Assembly (NCBI GenBank): GCA_033439295.1
Contig: JAVTLE010000013.1
Span: forward strand, 2,232,001 to 2,296,000
DNA length: 64,000 nucleotides
Direction of reading: 5' to 3'
From: Deuterostichococcus epilithicus
Taxonomy: Eukaryota > Chlorophyta > Trebouxiophyceae > Prasiolales > Stichococcaceae
Under the pieces are notes generated by a model that was not told the origin of the DNA, made no database searches, and saw nothing but the letters and a program-made list of their open reading frames with translations. The position numbers and the translations under genes are program-made. Positions 11,147-21,853 of the stretch are shown piece by piece; within the stretch, counting starts at the first letter, position 1, and every line of letters starts with the position of its first letter.

Positions 11147-11895
11147 GCCGTCAACGGGTGACCACCCGTAGGCACTGCACCTGTTGCAAGTGGATCACAG
11201 ATGGTTAGAATCGAGCAGGTGCAGCTGACTAGTCAGAACGATGTCAAAATGTTTTGTATTTGATTACTGAGGCTGGTGAAGCTCACAGCGACAAACAGTT
11301 TGTCTCCTAGGGTTCGTGCAACTGCTGGTGATCGTGACTGGGTTATGTGTGTGCACCTGGCCGATGACCGTTCCTTGTCGTTGGCGTGTATGCGGTGTCA
11401 CACTGTTGGCTGTTTCCTGATATTCGCTGACGCCACCAACTCGTATGCAGCCCAGCTAGGGAATGAGGCAGTAGTGAATTGTACGACACAAATTGCAAGG
11501 CTGTCAAGCGGTCGTGCATTACGCCATTTAACATTTTCAAGTGATCTGCCACGTCAGCCGATTGAGGTAATGCAGATAGAGGTCCGGAAGGCTGTTGCTG
11601 GAGGAGTGTCCCTTCACTGCAACGTACGAGTGGTATTAGGCCAGTCAGCCGCCGACAGACCTGCTGCCCAGCAGGACGCGTCGGCTCATTGTGGCACAAC
11701 TACGTACAGGCGCTTGCCGGCGGCCACGACAGCGAGCTCGCTGGCTCGTTCCGAATCACCACATGCTACTCTCCTATAAGTTGTTCAGACGTGATGACCA
11801 CCTTGAGATGGCACCATCATCAGAGCCGTGCAGGGTTTCTCAGACTTCAGACAGCAGCCCCCGTGAGACAGGAGTACTGTTTGTCGAAGTAGGGC
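11147..11895. other. Spacer between two minus-strand genes
   Basis: Upstream of the DMP gene and downstream of the coiled-coil gene. A 168-codon plus-strand frame at 11276-11779 has no ATG start and no recognisable similarity; I regard it as chance. The 5' region of the DMP gene should be near 11150-11300. Confidence 0.4.
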
Positions 11896-13274
11896 TCATG
11901 CTGTCTGCTCATCCTCATTGTAGTGCCCCGCTGAAGCGGCAGCAGCCGCTGCATCGATGACCGTCCTATTGGTGCCGCCGATGGCATCCGCCAGCTGCTG
12001 CACCTGCCGGCTCAGGTCCTGGATGTAATGCAGCTCCTCGTCAACACCCGCGCGCTCCTGCACTCGCAGCCCACTCGCTCATCACGGAGCTGTCGACCGA
12101 AACCGAGTCTCTTCTTCAAGGGTATCTCCACTACTGGACATCACGAGAGGGTGGTTAGCCCCTGCTGCTGCCGCCTCTACATGCCACAGTGCCAGCCAGC
12201 GACAAAACGAACTGTGGCATGAAACTGGTGGTGGTTCAAATGGTCGTGGATGATGTCGGTATGATGCAAACTGGATCATAACATGCAGGATACATGCGCG
12301 TCTCCTTCACCTCGAGCACCTCAGCGCTGAGACATTGGACCCTCTCCGCCATTGAGTGCATGTCCGCGTGCACGGCCCTCAGCAGGTCTGCCTTGGCTTG
12401 AACTGCCGTCGCCGCCACACCCAGCACGTCTGCTCGCTGCATCAGCGCGGCGTCCGCGTCTGTCACCCCCGCCCTGCTGCTGTTCGCCTGCGGCGACCGG
12501 GGGGGCAGCTCAAGGTCGTTGCGATGCTTCCGCCAGCAAAACAGCGATTCATTTGCAGGCACGACACCTGCTGCGCCACGCCTCATAGACACGAAGCCAG
12601 GCGCCCCGCAGTGCGCAGGCGCGCTCCGTCATGCTATGCTAAACACACACTAAAAGTATGATTTGGTGCCGCGCTTTGGTGCCGCGCTCAAAGTCTGCTG
12701 AACACGCTTCGTTTTATTGCTCATCTGCATGCTGCTGTCGAAGGCGGAAGCAGACACAGCGTCCAAGGCAAGCGTGACGGTGAGATGAAGAGAAGCAGCC
12801 CACAGGTGCATCGATCACGGTTGCGGAGCAGCTTCGTGAAATATACTCAGTTGCAATATTGCAGCTACAAAGGCAGGAGGGTCATACTGACAGCTGCAGC
12901 ATAGCGGCATTCAGCTGGATTTGTGCATTCAAGGCCTCCACATCTGCCGCCTGCTCCTTCACGCCCATGCTCAGCTCCTCCGCATCTTCCGCTTTTGCCT
13001 GCAACATAAAGTCTGCACCAGCATGGCACAAGGTGCATATTGTCTCCGGCACCATGCACGTGCGCGTAACAGCACCACAACCCTTCGATGCAAAGTGTGC
13101 AACGAGTGCCCACCCGCCATGGCATTGAGTGGTGGTGCGGCAGCTCACCTGCAGCTGGGAATTGAGAATTGCGATTTCCTCTGACTTGGCGCCCACTGCA
13201 ACACACGCCGCCTGCAACTTTGCGTTTGCCGCCTGCACTCTGCTGTTGTACGCTGCTGCCTCCTGTTTGGGCAT
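11896..13274 (-). CDS. Small coiled-coil protein, unknown function
   Basis: Four exons, 13274-13149, 12998-12888, 12487-12311 and 12057-11896, all joined in phase 0, give 191 residues from the first ATG in frame. The sequence is almost entirely heptad-like helix with Ala/Gln/Glu spacing: MPKQEAAAYNSRVQAANAK, AKSEEIAILNSQLQ, AKAEDAEELSMGVKEQ, VLGVAATAVQAKADLLRAV, and ELHYIQDLSRQVQQLADAIG before a short acidic tail. There are no membrane segments and no motif of a named family. Such proteins often serve as structural or tethering subunits (cytoskeleton, flagellar or organelle contact), but nothing here decides between them. Extra 5' exons cannot be excluded. It lies between the DMP and K+ channel genes, all on the same strand. 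Confidence 0.55.
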
Positions 13275-13873
13275 CGAGACGGGGCTGAGAATCAATCAGA
13301 GAGATACACGTCCGGTTAGCATCACCAGGATACGCACGGTGTCGCCTGTGCAGGCAAAGCCAAGCATTCATGATGATGGAGTGTTGGAGTCCATCACTAC
13401 CTGCTGTGCAGAGCAACCCCCAGACCCAGTCGTCATCGTGTCTGCGGCCGGTCTCAGTTGCACTACTCAGGTCTCCGCGAAAAAGTCGCGAGTTGTCTTA
13501 ACAACGTTGCAGTTTGTTGGTGCCGATGCTTTACAGGTACCGCCGAATTGCCCGCTGGCACTCGCAAAAACATATACACTTGCACACTGGACATCCGGAC
13601 GACCAAGGCTCGCGCTTTCTTCTCTTAGCACACAAGGACGACATGCGGCTGTCCCGGATCAGATTACGCGAACGACCCCATTTTCTGAAACCTCTGTTCG
13701 CAAAGCGACGCTGAACAAAGCAGCCGCAGTCGCCAAGACCAGGCGTGCCATCAACATCAATCAATCCTCTCAAAATCGTAGACCTGCATGCCACCTCTGC
13801 TCGCCATGCAACCGCATCCTCTGACAACTCGCCTCGTTGTACCTAATGCTGTTTGATCCTAAGCTTTGGGCCA
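13275..13873. other. Spacer upstream of the coiled-coil gene
   Basis: About 600 bp between the K+ channel stop and the coiled-coil start, both on the minus strand. A long plus-strand open frame (13129-13824) overlaps the coiled-coil first exon in antisense and has no ATG-led coding signature; I do not call it. Confidence 0.4.
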
Positions 13874-16800
13874 TCATGTGCTGCCGTCACTGCCATCAAA
13901 GCCGTCGCTGCTGCCACCATTGTTCCGCTCCCGTGCCGCTTCGCGCTCAGCACGCACGCCCCGGTCGAAGCCCATGAGGTCAAGGCTGCGCCGCAGTCGC
14001 GGGCTATGCCTGCAGGATTGCCGCCGCTTGAATATGATGATGTAAATTTGGAGACAGGGCTGCGCATGCTGGCATACCCCACACAACACAATCAGGCCCC
14101 TCGTCTCTATCCCGTGCCGCAGCACCCTACAGGCAATGGTCAAGGCTGCGCCGCAGTCGTGGGCTGTGCCTGCAGGATTACCGCCGCTTGGATATGACGG
14201 TGAAAACCTGGACGGAGACAGGGCTGCGCATGCTGGCATACCCCACACAACACAGTCAGGCCCCTCGTCTCTGTCCCACAGCACGCATGCCTCTCATGCC
14301 GGCAGGCCTGCTCCTCATCAGACATCGCGCCTCGATAGCGATGTGCCACCACACGCAGCGCGCAGCGAGCCCCACCTGTCAGCCACCGCGGCGGTGAGGC
14401 GGTCGCGCAGGTCGGGGAAGGTGCGTAGCAGCGGCTGCAGCTCCGACACCACCAGCGCCCACAGCGTGCAGCCGCCGACGGCGCGGTAGGCGCACTGCCG
14501 CAGCGGCGCCTCGCGCCCGGGCCCCGCCAACAGCGCCTCCTCCCCTGCGGTCTGTACCCGCACGGGTCACGGTCTGAACAGGAGTGCGATCGGGACCCGC
14601 TGTGCGGGCAAGTTCGAGCAGAAGGCGGCTCGCTGCCGCACGGCGCTGCCACAGCCGGGTCTGCCCTGCTGCACCCACACTGCAGTGCGGGTGGCGCACC
14701 GCCCCACCTGTAGCACATGGCGCCCCCAGCCATGAACGAGCACATGGCCCAAGTTGCCCGGCTTGACATGTGGAATAATGGTGGCGAAGCATGCTCCGCT
14801 CCAGGCGCGCAGTCGGCTTGCTGCAAACAACAGAATGAGCTCGAGGGTAGGCGGCAGCGCACCCACGAGGGCGGGCGCCTTCAGACGCTTCCACTGCACC
14901 GCATGCTTAATGGCCAATAACTCCCCTTCTTGAAGCAGCCATAGGCACTGTGCCGGCTCGCCCTCCTGCGGCAGGCACAGCAGCGCCTTGCGAGAGTGTC
15001 GCCTGCGTCAGCACGCCGCATGCGGGCAATCGGCTTGGCAGCACCTTTGCGTCGGCTGCAGCGGATGACGTGCCGCCGGAACGACAAGCAGATCGGTGCT
15101 GGACCGGCAGAAGGAAGGGACGGGCACCAACAATAACTGGTGAGCGATCCCAAGACTAACCTGGCAGAGGTCGTGACCAGGCAGGAGCTGCTGAGGGTGC
15201 AGGATCGCCGACAGGCGCCACCGCTCGCTCTCTGGCAGCGCCTGCGTGTCAGCACCGGCAACAATCAGCGCGCAGCTTCGAGCCGGCAATGTCGGGGTTG
15301 CCGCGCACAGATGCGAGATAGTTCCAATCCAGATTTCAAGAGGACGCGACACACAGCAGTGTCATGGCGCTGATCAGGTAGCTCAGAAGCAAGGATGCAG
15401 ACTGCGGGCGCACCTCCCACCAGCCGGTCGAGTCCAGCACCTCGTGCAGAAGCTGCCCTGCAACCTGGCCACGCAGGAACGCCGGCAACTCCTCGAACAG
15501 CTTGGCCTCATGAATCTCGGCCTGCGACTTGTCGAAGTGTGGGATCTTGACGGGGATGCAGGTCACATATGTCCTGCCGGCAGCAAGCTGACAGCCATGT
15601 GCATGCGGCCAGTTGTGGGCCTCCGCAGGTGATACATTCATGTGGACCATGTCAATACGAGTATGTTGTGCCACCCAGCGATGACTGAGCGCATATTATT
15701 TCTAAAAGCTGCCTGTGCCACACCTGCGGCACCCAGGCGTTGGCGTAGTACCCCGTGATTTCAGTGCGCAGCTTTCCAGGCAGCTGCCGGTAACTCATCC
15801 AGGCGTCCACCTGCATTCACACACTCTGTCTGTTCCAGCGTTGTACGATTACAATTAACAGGATCAGAAAATAACAGCATAGTGACAGCAGGAGGCAGCA
15901 TGTCCGCTGTCGTGGTGCAGGAAGCACCCATCTCACCTTGTTGATCTTGTCCCTGAAGAGCACCGCGCGCCGCGCCTCCGGACTTGACATCTGCGCGTGG
16001 CAGCGGTGGAATCCATGATGAGCGTGCTGAGCGGTGGGATCCATGCTAAACGTGCTGAGATGCTGTAACATGTCAAGCAACGAGATGTACTTTTGAAACA
16101 AAATAAATAGAGCAGCGCACTTCGAGCAACCTGCCCAGAGCCGAGATGACGAACCCGAAGAATAGCACCCCCACCTGTGCGGCACCAGACGCCTTGTGGC
16201 ATGCAGAACGCGCCAGCGCAAGATGGCTGTTCTTGGGCGGCAGCTAGGCAGAAAGGCTGCTGTAGAGTGCAAATGTCAGACACGAGACACAGGGAATGTC
16301 ACCAGCATGATAAGCAGCACGACTGCGCGCTCCGGCGTGGTCCGCGCCCTGATGTCACCATAGCTGCAGCAAGAGCACGCAGAGCTTGGACGCAGGGCGG
16401 CCGGCAAGGGTTTGGCACTATATCGGATGCCTTGTGGCATATCATAGTTCTAGATCCTGTCAGCATGCTTGCAGTGCACTTATTGCTGACACAAACGAGC
16501 GCAGAGCACATGCAGCCTGCTTATCTGTCGAAATATTTGTGTAGAAGGGAAAGCTGTCGAAAACGCTGAACTGATGGCACAGGGATCCGGCACACAACCT
16601 GCAGCACTTACCCGACTGTCGACATGGTTGCCATAGCGAACAGCACCGCTGCCATATACTGGTCGACTGGCCGCGCAATGGCGAGGTCCTCCCCACCTGC
16701 ACACCGCAGGCAGCCTGACCTGTCACACTGCACACTTTGTGCACGAGATGCACAGACACTCATTACGCGCGGCTCATGCGAATCGTGCGCACTGGAGCTC

Positions 16801-18195
16801 AAAAGTGTGCAGCTCAAAACCGCCCAACTCCTCTGCTTGGGCTTCCACAGCAGCAGTGCAGCCCGGCAGCCGTGAGAGCAGCTCTGTGGTAGCTCGGGAG
16901 AGCGGTCCAAATCGCGCACCAACATCGGCGAGCCAGCTGTTCTCCAGGCCCTCGCACTGGGCAGTGAACAGCCACGCCATGCCCAGCACGTTGGTCAGCA
17001 CCATGCCGCAATAAAGAATGTCCACAAGGAACAGGGTGGTCAGCGGCACGCGCCACGCCAGCAGCCGCCGCCCCAGGCGCCCCAGCAGGCTCGCCACAAA
17101 CTGCGCCTGCAGACCAACACCACGAGCTGGTAAATGCTGACCCGCCGATAACGATGGCTGCCAGTATGTGGATGTTGCAGAGGTGCAGACACCAGGGATT
17201 GTGAAGCCCCCCGACTCACCCTCAGAAACAGCACTAGGCGGAGCATGCGCAGCCACCGCAGCGCCAACAGCGCACGGAACAGGCTGCTGCTCGGCGGCCC
17301 GAGAATGTGAAACAGACTTAGCGCCTGCAGGCAAGACGATCAGGAGATGTACATCGTGAGGCTCAACCAGTGCGTGGGCTTGAAAACTGCAACACGGACG
17401 GGCTTGAGGCAGCACGGCCAGGTTGGACACCGCACGTTATGACAGCAACAGCATGGACGCGGACCTGCACTATTGCAGGCAGCGTTGATAGCACGTCCGC
17501 CGCCATGCTGCCCTCGATGATATAGTACTTTGCCACAATCCTGCCGTCCATCACCACGCGGCGCTGCAGGTTGTACCGGACGACGATGCCTGACAGTCCA
17601 ACCATGCATCTGATATGAGGTGTGCAAGCAGGAAGCAATAAGGTCGCCTATTGACATGGCAGTACGGCAACATCAGCGCCATCGACGCACAGGTTGGCAG
17701 GGCACAGGTCGGAGGGCTGAACGGCTGCTACAGAAGCTGCGACGCAGGCTCGCCTGTCTGCAGGTTTTGGAGGATGTTGAGCGCAAACACAGCACCTGCG
17801 GTAGCCCCCGAATGCGATGTCGAGGAGTTGCGATCTCAAGCTGCAAAGCTGCAAAGCTCGTGCTGACACACTGCAGCACTGGAACACATGCATCGCCTCC
17901 TGATGCATGTCCTCCTGACAGGCTGTCAAGCGTACCCGCAACGAGGTCCCATACAGACATGAAGGACCACGATCCGAGGTTTGTAAAGAAAGCGATCGAT
18001 ATCGGCACTGCAAATGCTGTGTAGGTCATATCTGCAACAGGATCGAGAACTGTCTCAGCGCAGGTCACATGGCACATGGACGCCAGTAGCCCGGATTACA
18101 GCACGCATGCCTCATGCCAGCGTTCATGCCTGTCAAGATGATGAGGATGGTCCCCAGTTCCGCCAGAGTGCTTTGCGGCTGCAGCATGGGCAGGC
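13874..18195 (-). CDS. Voltage-gated K+ channel with C-linker and cyclic-nucleotide-binding domain (5' end unresolved)
   Basis: Sixteen joined exons: 18195-18130, 18031-17936, 17795-17754, 17589-17465, 17324-17220, 17106-16920, 16696-16612, 16363-16303, 16174-16121, 15990-15937, 15810-15724, 15521-15414, 15241-15161, 14965-14863, 14544-14376, 14009-13874 (518 codons plus stop). Order of parts: S1 (DMTYTAFAVPISIAFF), S2 (AVFALNILQNLQTG), S3 (VVMDGRIVAKYYI), arginine-bearing S4 (RWLRMLRLVLFLR), S5 (LTTLFLVDILYCGMVL), pore with TMSTVGYGDI, S6 (VGVLFFGFVISALGRLLE), C-linker (INKVDAWMSYRQLPGKLRTE) and a CNBD ending in GEEALLAGPG and CTLWAL. GYGD marks potassium selectivity, as in KAT/EAG/HCN relatives, not plant CNGCs. 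One more likely N-terminal exon, 18531-18397 (acidic, AAAEEPLLGTLP), is not connected. Two introns use GC donors. There are no ankyrin repeats. Confidence 0.85.
13979..14290. repeat. Tandem duplication (about 160-bp unit) spanning a splice acceptor
   Basis: The unit starting at 13979 recurs at 14139 with about 85-90% identity by eye. On the minus strand it contains the end of the last K+ channel intron, its polypyrimidine tract and CAG acceptor, and the first 30 nt of the last exon. Both copies keep a usable acceptor (exon starts at 14009 and 14169). Confidence 0.85.
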
Positions 18196-19213
18196 CTAGA
18201 ACCGACCGCGGGTGCCTGCCGCACCAGCGTCATTTGATGAAGAATCCAATGGCTAGTTGCAGGAAGCAGGTGCGGGGCGTTTCAACATCAACAGCAGCCT
18301 CGCTTCCCCAGTGGCAGGATGGCAGAGGCTGCAAGGATTCAGCATGACAAGGCAGCATCGGTAAGTATCACCGTCAGACTAGGGGCCGCAATGCACGCAC
18401 TTGGCGGGCAGCGTGCCCAGCAGCGGCTCCTCGGCTGCGGCCTCGACATCCTCTTCCCGAACTGATTTTTTCTGGCTGGAGCTCCAGTGCTGCGTGGCGA
18501 AGCCCTCCAGCCGGCTGCTGTAGTTGATGGCCTGTTGCGCCGCAAAACATTAGGCTGAACGCGCCGCCTCTTGTGGATCGATGTGCGTCATCAGCACTAA
18601 CCAACGCTGGGTGCAGGCAGAGGTGAAATATTGCTGCGGGGCATCTGACCTTGCCGACGGTAGGCCTGGCTTGGTGCCACGCTGCCGACGTTACTTCGGA
18701 CGGATGCGCGGCATCAGCATGCTGCATAGCTCCCTCTGACGCGAAAGTCAGCCCCTCTGAGCAGATGGGATCTGTGATGCACGCGTGACTTGAATGCTAT
18801 CCACCGCGCATGTCATTGCTATCGCCTCGGTGCCATGACTCTCACAAACGGAGCAACATCACCCGCGATCATTGCCAGGTCAGCAAGCAATCTCATTGGT
18901 AGCTGGTCGGAAGCTGCGAATTTTTCAACTCAACCGTGAAATGGCGACAGTATTTTGTTGTGGATAAATATGAATCAAGGAGAAAAAACAAGAGGGTATC
19001 TCACAAATAGAAACGACTACGTCTACAAATATAAGAAATGATGAAGCGTCAGCTGCATGCTCACACTCAATCAGGCGCCGTCAACCGCCAGAATCCACAA
19101 CTCTTGCCACCTTTGGCCGACACATGACCAGACTTGAGACGTTACCGTCGTGGCAAAACCCCGGCAAGCCTTCCACATGCGCCAGCATTGCTGGCGCGGG
19201 CGCGACCACCTAC
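18196..19213. other. 5' region of the K+ channel gene and spacer
   Basis: Contains one candidate N-terminal exon (18531-18397, minus strand, open in one frame, hydrophilic) preceded by a CAG acceptor, so at least one more 5' exon or an untranslated exon must exist upstream. About 18930-19050 is notably AT-rich. I see no other gene before the kinase stop at 19214. Confidence 0.4.
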
Positions 19214-21438
19214 TTACAGGACGCTGGCTGAGTGGTGGCTGCCCTTTGCTTGGCTGAGCACCGCACGCACCGCCTCCTCATCCTGAGACTGCGTTCTCCG
19301 GTGGCTGTAGCCACGAGGCGCGGCCTGCAAGCAGCAGTGGCACGGATGTTGAGGCTCATCGCTCATCCCTCCAGGCTCAATGCGGACCACACGAGAGAGA
19401 AATGCCACAGAGCAGGCCGTGTCCGAGACGTATCCAGCGTGATTGGCATTGCGTGGGCATACGGCGATTTGCAGGAGCTGTCGCTCATAAAAGAGCTCAC
19501 CTGCCAGCCCTGCGGGTCCTCCTGCAGGAGCCAGGGGTGCTGCTGGATCTCCGGGATGGTGATACGCTGCAGTGGGTCCGGGCTCAGGATGCGCTGGATG
19601 AGGTTGAAGCATTCGCCACTCAGCCGGATGCTTGGCGGAAACTGGTACAATCCCATCCTGATGTTCTGTGCTTGCACACAGCAGCGGCGTAAGCAGGCGG
19701 CTCTGGCAGCTGCGGCGCTGTGGAGGCTTGGCGGCGCAGCGGAGTCCTACACATGCCAATACTGCAGCACTGATGCTGCGTTCGACAAGTGGCCCTCGTG
19801 ACACCAAGTTCTCACAGTCAGCCACGAGTCGCAGCTTTCAAGCTTGCCGGCCCTCGTGCTGCACACCCATGCTGTGGCGCCTAACCTGCTTGATGGTGCG
19901 CGTCTTGTCGCCGGGGACAGCCTCGAAGGGGTACGTCGCCGTTACCAGCAGGAACCTGCAGGCAGGTGCAACTGCAAAGGACTGCCTGCAGGTTCTTTTG
20001 CATTGCCGTGCAGAAGATGCACTGCGTCAGGGTTGAGAAGGCAGTCGTTACTGTACTCCATGATGCCGTAGGACTGACGCTGCCATCTTGCCCTTGCGAA
20101 TCCAGGAGAGTTTGTGGATGAGGCGCATTGCGATGAGATCTCCCGGTAACTCACAGAATGACGCCGCAGGACCAGGTGTCGGCCATCTTGCCATCATACT
20201 TGGAGCCCTCGCGGCTCCAGCCGGCGGAGATGACCTCAGGCGCGATATAGTCGGGCGACCCCTTGCACGAGTTGGCCGTGGAGTGGTTCAGCAGGTGCTG
20301 CGAGAGGCGCAAGCAAGCGCATGTGTCAGACAGCCAGCCTTCCAGAACACGGGAGGAGGAGGTCCCGGGCGATGAGCATCAAGCCGAGCATCAAGCACAC
20401 ATGACAGCATAATGGCACAGGCGACAAACGCCGTGACAAACAGCAGGTGCCCAGGGCCGGCGGCAGTGGCTGTCGAAGCCGGACTGCCACATGCCGCAGC
20501 CTGCAGAGGGTACAAACGAAGCCAGGGGTGAACCTGCATATGTCACGTGCACCTTTGAAAAGCCGAAGTCCGCAATCTTCAGAACTGGCCGCCCTCTGCC
20601 CTCCGTGTGCAGCAGGATGTTCTCCAACTTCAGGTCGCGGTGCATGACGTGGTTGACGTGGCAATGGTGCATAGCGCTAACGAGCTGCCGGAACAGCGGC
20701 CGCGCGGCCGCCTCCGGCAGCGGCCCATTGTCCAGCACCCCGAAGAGTTCTCCCCGTGAAGCCAGCTCCATCACTACCACCAAGTCCTTCTCCGTTGTGT
20801 ACACCTGTCGCGGGCAAGTGATAGCACCCAGACTCATTTGGGGGACTCGACGACTTCGAAGCTGTGGGGTCTCCAGAGCGCCGACATGGCTGGCTGCGCT
20901 CCTGCGGAACGGCCACGGTGTTGCTAAGTATTTGGAGCGGTGACCCACCTCGATGAAGCGGATGATATTCTCATGGTCCAGCAGCCTGTGATTCAAGATC
21001 TCTCGCTCCACGTCCTCTGTGATCTGCAAGCACATGCAGGGGGCTTGGCATCACCGGATTTGCACGTGCAAGAGACCACACAGCCTGGCAGTCGATCGCC
21101 TCGGCAAGGCGATTCACACCTGGTTCAAAGGAATAAATTTGCCCGCATACTGCTGCCCCGTCCGCCTGTTGACCAGAATCTTGGTCACGCCGAAGTTGCC
21201 CCGGCCCAGCTCTTTGCCCTGCCGACACAGGAACCTCCATCACGGGCACTGCACCTCGCGATCCAAACCCATCAGTCAGGCGCAGATACATTTCCTTGCC
21301 AAGACGCACCTCGATGTACGTGTCCGCGCTGGGTCTTCCCGGAGCCAGCTTGGCAAAAATTCTTCGGGCATGCTGTGCAAAGCTTGTCCCACTGCTGCGA
21401 ACGCGCTTCTGTCCCCGCGACGGCAGCGCCAGCGCCAT
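19214..21438 (-). CDS. SnRK2-like serine/threonine protein kinase
   Basis: Eight exons, 21438-21310, 21218-21120, 21023-20949, 20804-20553, 20297-20155, 19955-19886, 19665-19501 and 19324-19214, total 347 residues, the usual SnRK2 size. Kinase signatures in order: glycine loop [11 protein letters not shown], lysine in [26 protein letters not shown] (alpha-C with the SnRK2-like NHR/HENIIRF), [10 protein letters not shown], catalytic [14 protein letters not shown], activation segment [24 protein letters not shown], and a C-lobe ending in [14 protein letters not shown]. The KMAD(T/V)WSCGV and RITI..I..H.W(F/L)L strings are typical of SnRK2 osmotic-stress/ABA-type kinases. The tail is short, with [14 protein letters not shown], and lacks the long acidic patch of land-plant SnRK2s. 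The 40-residue Ser/Arg-rich N-terminal extension is an open feature. It is transcribed in the same direction as the sirtuin, 415 bp downstream of its stop. Confidence 0.9.
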
Positions 21439-21853
21439 AACCTCACATCTTGAGCGCTTGATGCGTGGGAGGTGTGCCGTGCGCGACCACGCAAGCGGCC
21501 GTACTCAATCACGACAGTACAACTCATTCGCAATGTGGAGAGTCACAGCCAAAACCCTCGCCATCCATGATTCGTTGCCCCTTTCGTTGTTAGTCGTTAT
21601 TCAACTTGGCAAGTACTCACTGGCAGCAAATTGTCCGAAATGTGAAGTTGGCAGCTACCGCGTGTCACCTAGCGCATTTGTTGCGTCGCAGGGCAAGCTG
21701 CTGCTGGCGGGGCAGCGCAAGCTGGTTTTGCATACACCGTGCATCATGCTACCCTTGATAGGGACAATGCCGTCGCAGTAGCGAGACAACGGGATCAGTA
21801 GCTGCGACCAGTAGTGTACACACAGCGCCCTGCAGCACAGAGCGCGGCTGCCG
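21439..21853. other. Spacer upstream of the kinase gene
   Basis: About 415 bp between the sirtuin stop and the kinase start, both on the minus strand. No exon seen; presumed sirtuin 3' UTR plus kinase promoter. Confidence 0.4.

Noticed and set aside
11276-11779. 168-codon plus-strand open frame in the spacer
   Set aside because: No ATG start, no recognisable similarity, no splice context.
13129-13824. 231-codon plus-strand open frame
   Set aside because: Begins on GTG and overlaps the coiled-coil first exon in antisense; composition is not coding-like.
17121-17136. 16-nt micro-exon between S4 and S5 of the K+ channel
   Set aside because: The S4 exon ends with AGG|GTGAGT in phase 0 and joins S5 directly, so no micro-exon is needed.
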